From Alteromonas gracilis (GTDB taxonomy: Bacteria; Pseudomonadota; Gammaproteobacteria; Enterobacterales; Alteromonadaceae): a stretch of DNA of 64,000 bases. A program made the translations under genes and the position numbers. Shown in pieces: positions 8,938-18,000 of the stretch. The notes beneath the pieces were generated by a model. That model was not told where the DNA came from and ran no database searches. It saw nothing but the letters and a program-made list of their open reading frames with translations. The stretch covers positions 110,685 to 174,684 of the forward strand of contig NZ_PVNO01000001.1 in the NCBI RefSeq assembly GCF_002993325.1. The letters are read 5' to 3'. Numbering within the stretch: the first letter of the stretch is position 1; the number at the start of each line of letters is the position of its first letter.

Positions 8938-9225
8938 ATGGAAAGCTACAAGTTATCGCTGAATGCCAAAGAGGATCTCAGGCGTATTTATACATATGGA
9001 TTTGTAGAATTTGGCGAACTCCAAGCAGATAAGTATTTCGAAGGTTTTTTTCAGACATTTGAAAAAATTGCGAGTAATCCATCGGCATACCAATCAGTTG
9101 ACCATATTCGACAGGGGTATAGACGCTGCGCTTATGGCTCAGACAGTATTTACTATCGATACAATGGTGTTGAAGTTGAGATAATGGCAATTCTGGGGGG
9201 GCAAGACGTCGTTGACTGGCTCTAA
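8938..9225 (+). CDS. parE: ParE-type toxin (RelE/ParE superfamily)
   Basis: A 95-residue protein of the usual ParE size. It shows the family landmarks LSLNAKEDLRRIYTYGFVEFG, an A..Y...F...F..IA.NP segment, and a C-terminal IYYRYNGVEVEIMAILGGQD strand and tail. Chromosomal ParE proteins classically poison DNA gyrase. The gene starts directly after the antitoxin stop codon, indicating translational coupling, and appears intact. The pair is probably a mobile or stabilising module in this accessory patch. Confidence 0.88.
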   Translation: MESYKLSLNAKEDLRRIYTYGFVEFGELQADKYFEGFFQTFEKIASNPSAYQSVDHIRQGYRRCAYGSDSIYYRYNGVEVEIMAILGGQDVVDWL

Positions 9226-9447
9226 ATCAAGCCAACAAACAAAACTCAGTGTCCGCTCTTTTTTTTTTAGGCAGACCTTAAAAACGGAAACGAAGTTGCA
9301 CCGCTCAATACATTGCGGCACGTACAAATCCATATCTGACTAAGTAAAAACCCTAAGCTCACCCTAATATTAATAGAGGGCTACTGTGTTATCACTAAGT
9401 TTTCGGAAAATAAACACAAGGCATCCACAGCGGAATTCTAGTATAAC

Positions 9448-10386
9448 TTAAAGCTTTTTAACTAACGTTCGAATTGCTTCAACAACTATTTCAGGCTGCA
9501 TTTTGTGAATGGAATGCTGACGCGCCCCTGAAAAAATGATTGTGCTATCGGTAGAGCGAGTGGCTATGTCTTCCTGCAAAGTCGCCCATACCAAATCTCT
9601 GGTTTTTGTCTTATCGATTTCAGAAGACGCTTTGTTCCGCGCAATAACCACCAAAGGCATATCGCCATAGTTAGGTGTTAATTCATTTAATTCACTAAGG
9701 CTTCTTGGAAAGTATTCGGCTTCATCTAAGCTGGTATATTGATGTTTGGTTGTACTTTTTTTGGCTTTTTCTTCTGGATTAGTGTTGGAAAGGTACAATC
9801 TGGGAATACCGACAGGAGCTGCCCACCTTCCAAATTTGAATAGATATTTTTGAAGAGAATTCGTTTGAGGCATCTCATCTATCTGATCTTCATGGGCAGA
9901 GTCTACCAACACCAAAGCGGCTATATATTCAGGATAGGTAAGGGCATAGCGCTGCATGTTAACCCCACCAAATGAATGGCCTACAAGGATAATCGGTCCA
10001 GTAATATCTTTGTCTTTCAGAACCGAGTGAAGTTCAGCGACAATGGCTTTACTGTCTCTATCGTGCGGGCTTTCCTCACTCCACCCAAGTCCAGCTCTGT
10101 CATAGGTAATAACCCGAGAAAACTGTGAGACTTCCTCTACTACTTTGTTCCAGACCGATGAGTCATCACCCATACCAGCATCAAAAATAACGGTAACTTT
10201 TCCTGTTCCAGTGTCCTCGACATACAGGCTATAGCCACCGATATCTATCATTTCTCCACGCTTGTCAAAAGAGGTGGAATCAACATAGCTTGAATATGAC
10301 TGAAATACAAAACCGACCAATAAAAGCAAAACTATGCTGACAGATAAAATTTTCAATGCGAATTTTCCTTTTCTTTGCGTTTCCAC
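9448..10386 (-). CDS. Membrane-anchored or exported alpha/beta hydrolase
   Basis: A 312-residue protein with an N-terminal hydrophobic anchor (about 9-29, KILSVSIVLLLLVGFVF). An alpha/beta-hydrolase domain follows, with the oxyanion region VTVIFDAGMGDDSSVW, the nucleophile elbow VGHSFGGVN (Ser about residue 139) and a late catalytic His candidate in ARQHSIHKMQP. The Asp candidate lies in LVLVDSAHEDQ or downstream. The substrate cannot be deduced. The next gene on the same strand, upstream of this one, is the Crp/Fnr-type regulator 51 bp away, so the two may be co-transcribed. Confidence 0.85.
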   Translation of the reverse strand: METQRKGKFALKILSVSIVLLLLVGFVFQSYSSYVDSTSFDKRGEMIDIGGYSLYVEDTGTGKVTVIFDAGMGDDSSVWNKVVEEVSQFSRVITYDRAGLGWSEESPHDRDSKAIVAELHSVLKDKDITGPIILVGHSFGGVNMQRYALTYPEYIAALVLVDSAHEDQIDEMPQTNSLQKYLFKFGRWAAPVGIPRLYLSNTNPEEKAKKSTTKHQYTSLDEAEYFPRSLSELNELTPNYGDMPLVVIARNKASSEIDKTKTRDLVWATLQEDIATRSTDSTIIFSGARQHSIHKMQPEIVVEAIRTLVKKL

Positions 10387-10437
10387 GACTTTAATAATAT
10401 TTCACGAGTTTTTCAGTAATTTAGCTGGTCATTTCGG

Positions 10438-11127
10438 TTAAGTAAACTGGTAACGACTAAACAAATTATCTGGCTCGGGAATAGTGATTTTCCCATAATG
10501 CCGTTTCAGCAAACCTTCACTTTCAAGCTCACCTAAAAGCTGATTCACAGTTTGCCTACTGCTATTTATCATTTGCGCCAAAGACTCTTGCGAAAGCGTT
10601 AGCGTAATCGCGTTGTGTTTGGGCAAATGCTGACCGTAACTGGTGGTAAGCATTAAAAGCCGTTTTACCAGCTGGTGCTTAAGGCTAAGCCCTGCGCTTG
10701 AGTCAATAAATTGAAATGCACTGCGTACTCGAGTGCATAAAAGACGAGTAAAATGCGGGTAGAGTTCTGGATACTGTTCAAGTAATGCCTTAAACGCGTT
10801 TTTTTGAATTATAGCAACGACGGAGTTTGTCTCACAAAAGTTGTCGTGAGTACGGGGGAGGTCGTCAAACATTGATATTTCACCAAACCAGGTGCCAGGC
10901 CCAAGTAACGCAAATAACATTTCGCGACCGTCCACGCCCACAGTAACAACTCTTAATCGACCTTCGCATACCCCGTAGAAACCTACGCCGTCTTCACCTT
11001 TGGCATGTAGTTGTTGCCCTGATTTTAGGTGTTTTAGGCGCATCTTGTCGAACATGGCTTCCTGTAAATAAGAAGGGAGTGCGCTAAACCACGTAGAGCT
11101 AGCCAGAACAGGTTTAAATTTTTCCAT
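10438..11127 (-). CDS. Crp/Fnr-family transcriptional regulator
   Basis: The 229 residues form an N-terminal cyclic-nucleotide-binding-like domain (about 20-140; GQQLHAKGEDGVGFYGVCEG, LGPGTWFGEISMFDDLPRTH) and a C-terminal winged helix-turn-helix (about 155-220). The recognition helix lies in LSQESLAQMINSSRQTVNQL. It is not Crp itself: the recognition helix has SSRQTV where Crp has SRETV, and the FNR cysteines are absent. A CRP-like palindrome sits in its own promoter. It may control the alpha/beta hydrolase downstream and the divergent aldolase gene. Confidence 0.88.
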   Translation of the reverse strand: MEKFKPVLASSTWFSALPSYLQEAMFDKMRLKHLKSGQQLHAKGEDGVGFYGVCEGRLRVVTVGVDGREMLFALLGPGTWFGEISMFDDLPRTHDNFCETNSVVAIIQKNAFKALLEQYPELYPHFTRLLCTRVRSAFQFIDSSAGLSLKHQLVKRLLMLTTSYGQHLPKHNAITLTLSQESLAQMINSSRQTVNQLLGELESEGLLKRHYGKITIPEPDNLFSRYQFT

Positions 11128-11145
11128 TTAACAAATTTCTTACAA

Positions 11146-11161
11146 TGTCGTATATGCGACA
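11146..11161. promoter_or_regulatory. Candidate site for the adjacent Crp/Fnr-family regulator
   Basis: TGTCGTATATGCGACA has the layout TGTCG-N6-CGACA, the same half-site length and spacing as a CRP site (TGTGA-N6-TCACA) but with changed inner bases. It lies 19-34 bp upstream of the regulator start codon, in the divergent region shared with the aldolase gene. Autoregulation is inferred. Confidence 0.5.
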
Positions 11162-11306
11162 GTGTATAGCAGCTGGGACGAGTAATGTAGACGGTAAGAA
11201 AAATTAAATGGAAGTTTCTTTGAAGTGCGCGACGTATCGAGTCTTCAAGAAGAGGCTTATACCCAAGCCCTAATCAAATCATTTTGTATATTGAAAGAGA
11301 AAAGCT

Positions 11307-12062
11307 ATGACAGATTCAGTAAAGTCGAAGGTTAGCAATGAAGAATGGCAAACCCGCGTTGATCTTGCCGCATGTTATCGTGCGGTTGCAATGTATGGTT
11401 GGGACGATCTTATTTTTACTCACATCTCTGCCCGCGTTCCGGGGCCTCACCATCATTTTCTAATTAACCCTTATGGTTTGATGTTTGATGAAGTTACTGC
11501 GTCTAGTTTGGTTAAAGTAGATCTTCACGGTAATAAAGTAATGGAAAGTGAATACGACATAAACCCAGCAGGTTTTACTATTCATAGCGCCGTTCATGAG
11601 GCTCGAGACGACGCCAAATGTGTGTTGCATTTGCATACAGCAGAAGGCGTGGCGGTATCTATTTTAGAAGAAGGATTGCAGCCATACTCGCAACAGTCGC
11701 TTTTTCCGCTGGCGTCGCTTTCCTATCATGCTTACGAAGGCGTGGCGCTAAACCCAGAAGAAAAAGTGCGATTGGTTCGCGACCTTGGCGATACCCAATT
11801 TATGATTTTGCGCAATCACGGGCTTTTAACCTGTGCAGACAATATTCCCGATGCATTCTTGTTTATGTTTATTATGCAGCGCGCCTGTGAAATTCAGTTA
11901 AAAGCGCAGGCCACGGGCAAACCGCTTATTCCAATTCACTCGGCAATTCTTGAAGGCATTCGTACACAAGCCGATCAAGTCACTCGGCAGGCTGGTGGCT
12001 CGTTAGCATGGCCGGGTATTAAACGACGTGTTGAACGCCGTTTCCCTGGATACGATAAGTAA
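11307..12062 (+). CDS. Class II aldolase/adducin-family protein
   Basis: A 251-residue protein of the zinc-dependent class II (fuculose-phosphate) aldolase/adducin fold. Typical landmarks are the HIS and GPHHHFLINPYG start, HLHTAEGVAVSI with metal-binding histidines, the third metal-site region NHGLLTC, and a conserved central Tyr/His segment. Many bacterial members of this length near unrelated genes have no known substrate. The gene is divergent from the Crp/Fnr regulator with a 179-bp shared promoter region. No sugar-phosphate pathway genes are nearby. Confidence 0.85.
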   Translation: MTDSVKSKVSNEEWQTRVDLAACYRAVAMYGWDDLIFTHISARVPGPHHHFLINPYGLMFDEVTASSLVKVDLHGNKVMESEYDINPAGFTIHSAVHEARDDAKCVLHLHTAEGVAVSILEEGLQPYSQQSLFPLASLSYHAYEGVALNPEEKVRLVRDLGDTQFMILRNHGLLTCADNIPDAFLFMFIMQRACEIQLKAQATGKPLIPIHSAILEGIRTQADQVTRQAGGSLAWPGIKRRVERRFPGYDK

Positions 12063-12299
12063 CTATCTAAAGTTAACGTTATCAATTACCACGATCCCAA
12101 AGGGTGAGGTGGACAAAAAGCACGAGCTAAAGCGCTTTGCTTTAAGCGTTCCCGTTTGAAAGGATAGTATGAACCTCGGCCGTCTCTTTAATGTTGCGGC
12201 CAAACGTGCATCAAAATGACGTAAATTAAACAAATCACCGACAAGATAAATCGGGGGCGCTAGGTTACTAAAAGCCTAAGTTAAGGTACACTTAGCGCC

Positions 12300-13508
12300 A
12301 TGAAAATACTTCTTGAAGATACCATTCCGTTTGGCACAGATTACCTCAACAGCGTAGGTGATGTTGAAACCTATGCTTGGCAATCTCTTGTGCCTGAAAT
12401 GCTGCGCGATGTAGATATCCTTGCGTTGCGTTCTACTACTAAGGTTACGCCTGATCTGCTGACCAGTGCTAACAAGCTTAAGTTTGTTACCACGGCAACG
12501 GCGGGTACTAATCATTTAGATAAAGCGCATTTGGACAGCATGGGTATTGCGCATAGCAGTGCAGCGGGCTGCAATGCCGTCGCGGTGGCCGAGTATGTAC
12601 TCAGTGTTTTGCTGCACGCGCAAAAAGCTCAAAAGCTTGATTTATACAATGCGACAGTGGGAATAGTAGGTGCTGGTAATGTAGGAACTGCACTATCAAA
12701 AATTTTAACGGCAATTGGAGTTAAACACTGTCTGTACGATCCTCCGTTACAGCAAGCGCTAGCAAATACCGGTAAAACAGAGCATAACGGTCAGTCGTTT
12801 GTAGACCTAGCACAAATAGCAAAGTGCGATGTTATCTCGCTTCACGTGCCTTTTATTAAAGGCGGCGAATATCCTACATATCAGATGATAGACGAAGCGT
12901 TTCTGGAAGGATTAATGTCAAACCAGCTGCTTATAAATGCATGCCGGGGTGAGGTTATTGATGAAGTGGCACTACTTAGTGTACTTCAAGGGGAAAAACC
13001 GCCCACGGTAGTGCTCGATGTATTTGATAATGAGCCAGGTATAAACACAGCATTATTTGACTATGTTTGGTTCGTTACACCACATATTGCGGGCCATTCT
13101 GTGGAAGGCAAGGTGCGTGGTACACAAATGGTCTACGAGCAAATTTGTGACGTGGTGGGTACGGCCCCAGACAAAGCGCTCAGCGACTTTTTAGACAAAA
13201 CCAACCCGATAAATGCTGCGTTAACATCGCCCGAGGCATCGCGTTTATCGGTTGATGATCTCATTGCTGTTTTTCACAACGTGTACGACGTCGCCATTGA
13301 CGATGAGATAACGCGAAAGGCATTTTTATCGACGTCAAACCGTGATGTAAAGCAAAAAACAGATATTGCGAATACGTTTTCTGTATTGCGTAAGCAATAT
13401 AGAGTGCGTCGCGAGTGCAGCGCCTATGCGTTACACTTGCCAAAGAACACCAGTAAGCAAATTCAAAACACATTCACCAAATTGGGCTTTCACGTTAGTC
13501 TGGTTTAG
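12300..13508 (+). CDS. pdxB: Erythronate-4-phosphate dehydrogenase
   Basis: PdxB oxidises 4-phospho-D-erythronate in the DXP-dependent pathway to pyridoxal 5'-phosphate. The 402 residues (slightly long for the family) contain the N-terminal catalytic domain with ATAGTNHLD and AAGCNAVAVAEYVLSVL, the NAD-binding motif VGIVGAGNVGTAL, the Arg-containing INACRGEVIDE, the Glu-containing VFDNEPGI, and PHIAGHSVEGK carrying the catalytic His. The C-terminal dimerisation domain occupies about 290-402. It begins the pdxB-asd-fimV-truA block seen in related gammaproteobacteria. Confidence 0.95.
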   Translation: MKILLEDTIPFGTDYLNSVGDVETYAWQSLVPEMLRDVDILALRSTTKVTPDLLTSANKLKFVTTATAGTNHLDKAHLDSMGIAHSSAAGCNAVAVAEYVLSVLLHAQKAQKLDLYNATVGIVGAGNVGTALSKILTAIGVKHCLYDPPLQQALANTGKTEHNGQSFVDLAQIAKCDVISLHVPFIKGGEYPTYQMIDEAFLEGLMSNQLLINACRGEVIDEVALLSVLQGEKPPTVVLDVFDNEPGINTALFDYVWFVTPHIAGHSVEGKVRGTQMVYEQICDVVGTAPDKALSDFLDKTNPINAALTSPEASRLSVDDLIAVFHNVYDVAIDDEITRKAFLSTSNRDVKQKTDIANTFSVLRKQYRVRRECSAYALHLPKNTSKQIQNTFTKLGFHVSLV

Positions 13509-13537
13509 TTATTTTTAGATTAGGAGCATAAAGCATT

Positions 13538-14554
13538 ATGTCGCAAGCGTTTGACGTAGCGGTACTTGGCGCCACAGGTTTAGTGGGCCAAACCATGATT
13601 GAACTATTAGAAGAGCGAGATTTTCCGGTAAATCGTCTGTATCCGCTTGCCAGTAAACGTTCAGCAGGAAGTACCGTGTCGTTTAAAGGCGAAGATATTG
13701 AAGTATTAGATGCTGATGATTTTGACTGGTCATTAGTGCAATTTGGCTTTTTCTCTGCAGGTGGCAGTATATCAGCAAAATTTGCTCCGCTAGCGGCAGA
13801 GGAAGGCTGTATTGTAATCGACAATACTTCAGAGTTTCGTTACGAGCCAGATATCCCACTTGTAGTGCCAGAAGTTAACGCCCATGCACTGGCAGAGTTT
13901 CGCAATAGAAACATTATTGCGAACCCAAATTGCTCAACCATTCAAATGTTGGTGGCGCTTAAACCGATTCAAGATGCGGTTGGTATTGACCGCATTAATG
14001 TTTGTACTTATCAGTCAGTGTCTGGCGCTGGTAAAGAGGCCATGGAAGAACTCGCTAAGCAAACTGCGGGTCTACTGAACGCACGTGAAGTAAAGCCAGA
14101 ATCATTTAGTCGCCAAATTGCCTTTAACGTTATTCCTCAAATCGACGTTTTCCAAGACAACGATTACACCAAAGAAGAAATGAAAATGCTTTGGGAAACC
14201 CAAAAGATTATGGGTGACGAAAGCATTTTGGTAAACGCCACTGCAGTGCGCGTACCTGTATTCTACGGACATGCTGAAGCTATTCATCTTGAAACACGTT
14301 CACCGATAGATGCGCAGCACGTTAAAGAGCTTCTAGCTGACGCGCCGGGGGTAACCGTTTACGATGGCAACGAGCAGTTTCCAACGCAGGTTAGCAGTGC
14401 TAGCGGCAATGACATTGTTCATGTAGGGCGGATTAGAAATGACATTACTCACCCTTGTGGTTTAAACCTGTGGGTTGTGTCTGACAATATTCGCAAAGGT
14501 GCAGCAACAAACAGCATTCAAATTGCTGAAACACTTATTCGCGATTACTTATAA
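13538..14554 (+). CDS. asd: Aspartate-semialdehyde dehydrogenase
   Basis: This enzyme reduces beta-aspartyl phosphate to aspartate semialdehyde, the branch point to lysine/diaminopimelate, threonine and methionine. The 338-residue protein has the NADP motif VLGATGLVGQTMIELLEERD, the catalytic cysteine in NPNCSTIQM (about residue 131), and the substrate-binding RVPVFYGHAEAIH with the catalytic His. It occupies the position of usg in E. coli. The intact Cys and His suggest a working dehydrogenase. It follows pdxB by 29 bp and is probably co-transcribed. Confidence 0.9.
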   Translation: MSQAFDVAVLGATGLVGQTMIELLEERDFPVNRLYPLASKRSAGSTVSFKGEDIEVLDADDFDWSLVQFGFFSAGGSISAKFAPLAAEEGCIVIDNTSEFRYEPDIPLVVPEVNAHALAEFRNRNIIANPNCSTIQMLVALKPIQDAVGIDRINVCTYQSVSGAGKEAMEELAKQTAGLLNAREVKPESFSRQIAFNVIPQIDVFQDNDYTKEEMKMLWETQKIMGDESILVNATAVRVPVFYGHAEAIHLETRSPIDAQHVKELLADAPGVTVYDGNEQFPTQVSSASGNDIVHVGRIRNDITHPCGLNLWVVSDNIRKGAATNSIQIAETLIRDYL

Positions 14555-15003
14555 ATGTTTCATAGAGGCTTCGCCTCTGATTAATCGGATAAGCACAGGA
14601 AAAGGTAAACATTTTTCTGTGCTTGCCGATAGTTAACGAAAGGTCGGATTTTGACGTAACAAAACGACAGTGAATTGGGAAAATTTAAACATTGTTACAG
14701 GGCAATACTTCTGTCTAACTAGATCACCCTTCATAACTGGTTTATAGTTTGTAAGGTTAGGAATAAATAAACGTTAAAAACAATCGTCAGTCAGACACTT
14801 AGACAAAATGTAAGAACATTAAAAAAGCGCAAATAAATCTTACTGCTAAGGTCGCAATAACTGCAAAACGCTAGCTTGACGAGATGGTTTCAAGGTAGCT
14901 TTAGAATAAAAATAAAAGCCAATGTTTTCTTCCGTACTGATTGGCTAGAAAATCCGCCCAAACATACGGGTGGTCAAGACGCTTGAGGGCATATAGGATT
15001 GCT
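14555..15003. other. Intergenic region upstream of fimV
   Basis: About 450 bp without a supported gene. Two hairpins follow asd (AGAGGC-TTC-GCCTCT at 14566-14580, and arms AAGCACAG and CTGTGCTT at 14590-14624), but neither is followed by a T run. The remainder is AT-rich and should contain the fimV promoter. An in-frame TTG at 14941 could extend fimV, but I prefer the ATG at 15004. Confidence 0.5.
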
Positions 15004-18000
15004 ATGAAATTGCATTTGACGGGCTTACTTTTACTCACACTTTGTTTGTCTTGCCCTGTAACTACAGTAGATGCACAAGAACGCGCTACCTTCTTAAAAG
15101 GTCCAAAAGACGCTACCGATCAGTTTTCCGGGCTGGAATATGGCCCTATTGATGCCAACGACACACTTTGGCGAATAGCGGAACGCTACCGTCAGAATAA
15201 TAACCTGAGTGTATATCAGGTTATGACAGCCATCTACGAGCTCAATCCTAACGCATTTGAAAACGGTAATTTAAATCTATTGGTCGATGGCGCGGTGCTT
15301 AAGCTGCCTTCAGAGCGCTACATTGCAAGAATTGATAAGCAAAAAGCCCAAATGCGCGCTGAGCAGGACGAAAGAGCATTTGCTGATATGCTTAACAAGC
15401 CTGGCAGCAGCGTAAGGAACATCAAACCGGCTTCTCCGTTGGTTAACCAGCAAGACCTCACCCAAACTCAAACCGACATCGAACAAAAGATCACCCGTTT
15501 AGATCAGGAGCAAAATCGTCAGTTTGATGAACTGCGCATGCAGTTTGCTGCATCTCTTGAAAATGTAGAAGCCATTCTTAATGAAAATAGACGTTTGTAT
15601 GAACGCGTTGAAGCAGTCAATGGCGAGCTAGAAACGTTAAGAGGGCAAGTTGAAGGTGACGTAAAAGCACAGCTTGATATGCAAGTAGCGCTTCAGCAAG
15701 AGTTGCTAGATATGATCAAGGCTGAGCAAGCTCAGCGTGAAGCAGAAAAGCAATCATCGTTCTTGACCACGTTAACAAGCCCTCTGAGTCTTATTATTGG
15801 CTCTGCATTTTTGTCGTTGTTACTCGTTGGCGGTTTGATCATGTGGTTGCTTAAACGCAACAGCAAACCTGAAGAGGCGCCCACAGCAGGCCCCACAATA
15901 ACGGCTAACGATGATGATATACCTGTACCTGATGCTGATATTGGCGACCTTTCAAGTGCCCTAGCGCCAGATTTAGATGAAAAAGCAGAATTATCTGACG
16001 ACGACTTATTCAATGACGATGACCTTCTAGACGACGTACTTACCTCTGACTTAGAGGAGAGCTTAGATGACGAGCTTGAGTCCTTTGCAGACCTAGAAGA
16101 CGATATGCTAGTGCCAGATAATGATGACGACTTGTTTGAAGCTGGTGATGATGAGCTTGACCAAAGTGAGCTTGACAGTTTATTTGATGACGATGACTTA
16201 TCAGACAAGGTGCTAAACGAAAATGACGCGGATGACCTGGAAGGTTTCGACTTATCGGGCGACGACGATGTTTTTGAAGAGAGTGGTGATAGCGATAGCG
16301 AGCAGGCGTCAGATTCAGCGAGTGCTGAAGACGCAGGTGACGATGATGATTTCGATATTGATGATTTACTCGATGATGTTCAAAGTCAAGGCGCTGATGA
16401 GGAAAGCAAAGCTGAGATAGATGAGACAGAGGAAATTAACCCTGACGATATCTTAAACGAGGTTAATGGTACCTCTGAATCTGAAAATGTTGATGAGGAC
16501 GACATAGACGCGTTGCTTGCCAGTTCTGTAGAAGAGCTTACTGATGACGCTGAGCCAAGTGAAATCTCACCGTCGCTCCCTACGATTGAGGATGAGGACG
16601 AAAAGCCCGAGATTAGCATTGATGATTTGTTGGAAGAGCATGGTGTTGATGCCGGTCTTACCGATGAGTTAGACGGTAACGATGAACTCATTAATGAAGA
16701 TATGTTGAGTAAGCTCGATGACGAGATTAATCAGCAAAACAAAGAAATCGATAAAATCACCGACGATCTGCTCAACGAAATTGAACAAATAGAAATGATG
16801 GGTGGATTAGGCGAAGAAGAAGATGATGATGACTTTGAAGATGAGATAACAACATCAGCGCCGTCACCTCAGTCAATTCAAAGCCTTGACGCCATAACTG
16901 ATGATTTAGACGATTTGCTTGAAGAAGAGATTGAGGTTGATTCGGACTTCAGCGATCCCCTCTCTGACGAGCTTATAGCGGAATTACAATCAGAACAAGA
17001 GAACGACGACAGCGATTTTGCAGACGAAGATACTTCGACTGAATCGGTAGCCGAGCCTAGTGATGATGAAGATTTTGGTGACCCTTTCACTGACGAATTA
17101 CTTGCCGAGCTTGAAGCTGAGCTTGAAGGTGAGCCTGTAGTTAGTCCGGAGACCGATTCCCTTGAAGACACGGATAACGATATTTCTGGTGGAGTCGACG
17201 AGGAAGAGGAAGACGATTTCAGTGATCCTTTAACCGACGAGCTACTTGCTGAATTGGAAGCTGAAGAATCGAAAAGCAGTAGTGACGTAGAGCAGTTAAC
17301 CGATGAGTTACTGTCTGAATTAGAGGCAGAAATTGAGTCGGGAGATGAAGACTTATCAGAGCCGGAATCAGAACTTGGTTCTGAGATGGAAGAAGCAGAG
17401 GTTACGTCTGACGCGGAGCCTGAAGCTGAGCTTGGAACAGAAATCGAAGAAGAGCCTGACTCCATTGAAGAGCCCGAGCTTGAAGCCGAGGTAGATTCAC
17501 TACCAGAGCCTGAAGCTGAACTAGAGTTTGAGCCCGAGGCTGAATCAGAAATAGCGCCTACCGATGAAGACGAAGTTAAAAGCGAAGACGAGATAGAGCC
17601 AGAATCAGAATTTGGTTCTGAGATGGAAGAACCAGAGGTTACGTCTGACGCGGAGCCTGAAGCTGAGCTTGAAACGGAAGTAGAACAAGAGCCTGATTCC
17701 ATTGAAGAGCCTGAGCTTGAAGCCGAGATAGATTCACTGCCAGAGCCTGAAGCTGAACTAGAGTTTGAGCCCGAGGCTGAATCAGAAATAGCGCCTGCAG
17801 ATGAAGACGAGCTTGAGAGCGAAGCCGAGATAGATCCGGAGTCAGAACTTGGTTCTGAGATGGAAGAAGCAGAGGTTACGTCTGACGCAGAGCCTGAAGC
17901 TGAACTTGGAACTGAAGCAGAACAAGAGCCTGATTCCATTGAAGAGCCTGAGCTTGAAGCCGAGGTTGATTCACTGCCAGAGCCTGAGGCTGAACTAGGG

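Noticed and set aside
14566..14624. Two hairpins after asd as rho-independent terminators
   Set aside because: Neither has a T run, so termination there is not supported. They are only mentioned in the intergenic entry.
16878..17939. Long minus-strand Ser-rich open frames across fimV
   Set aside because: They are shadows: the Asp/Glu codons of the acidic region (GAT, GAA, GAG) read as Ser and other codons on the opposite strand, so stops are rare. The real gene has a signal peptide, LysM and a C-terminal motif.
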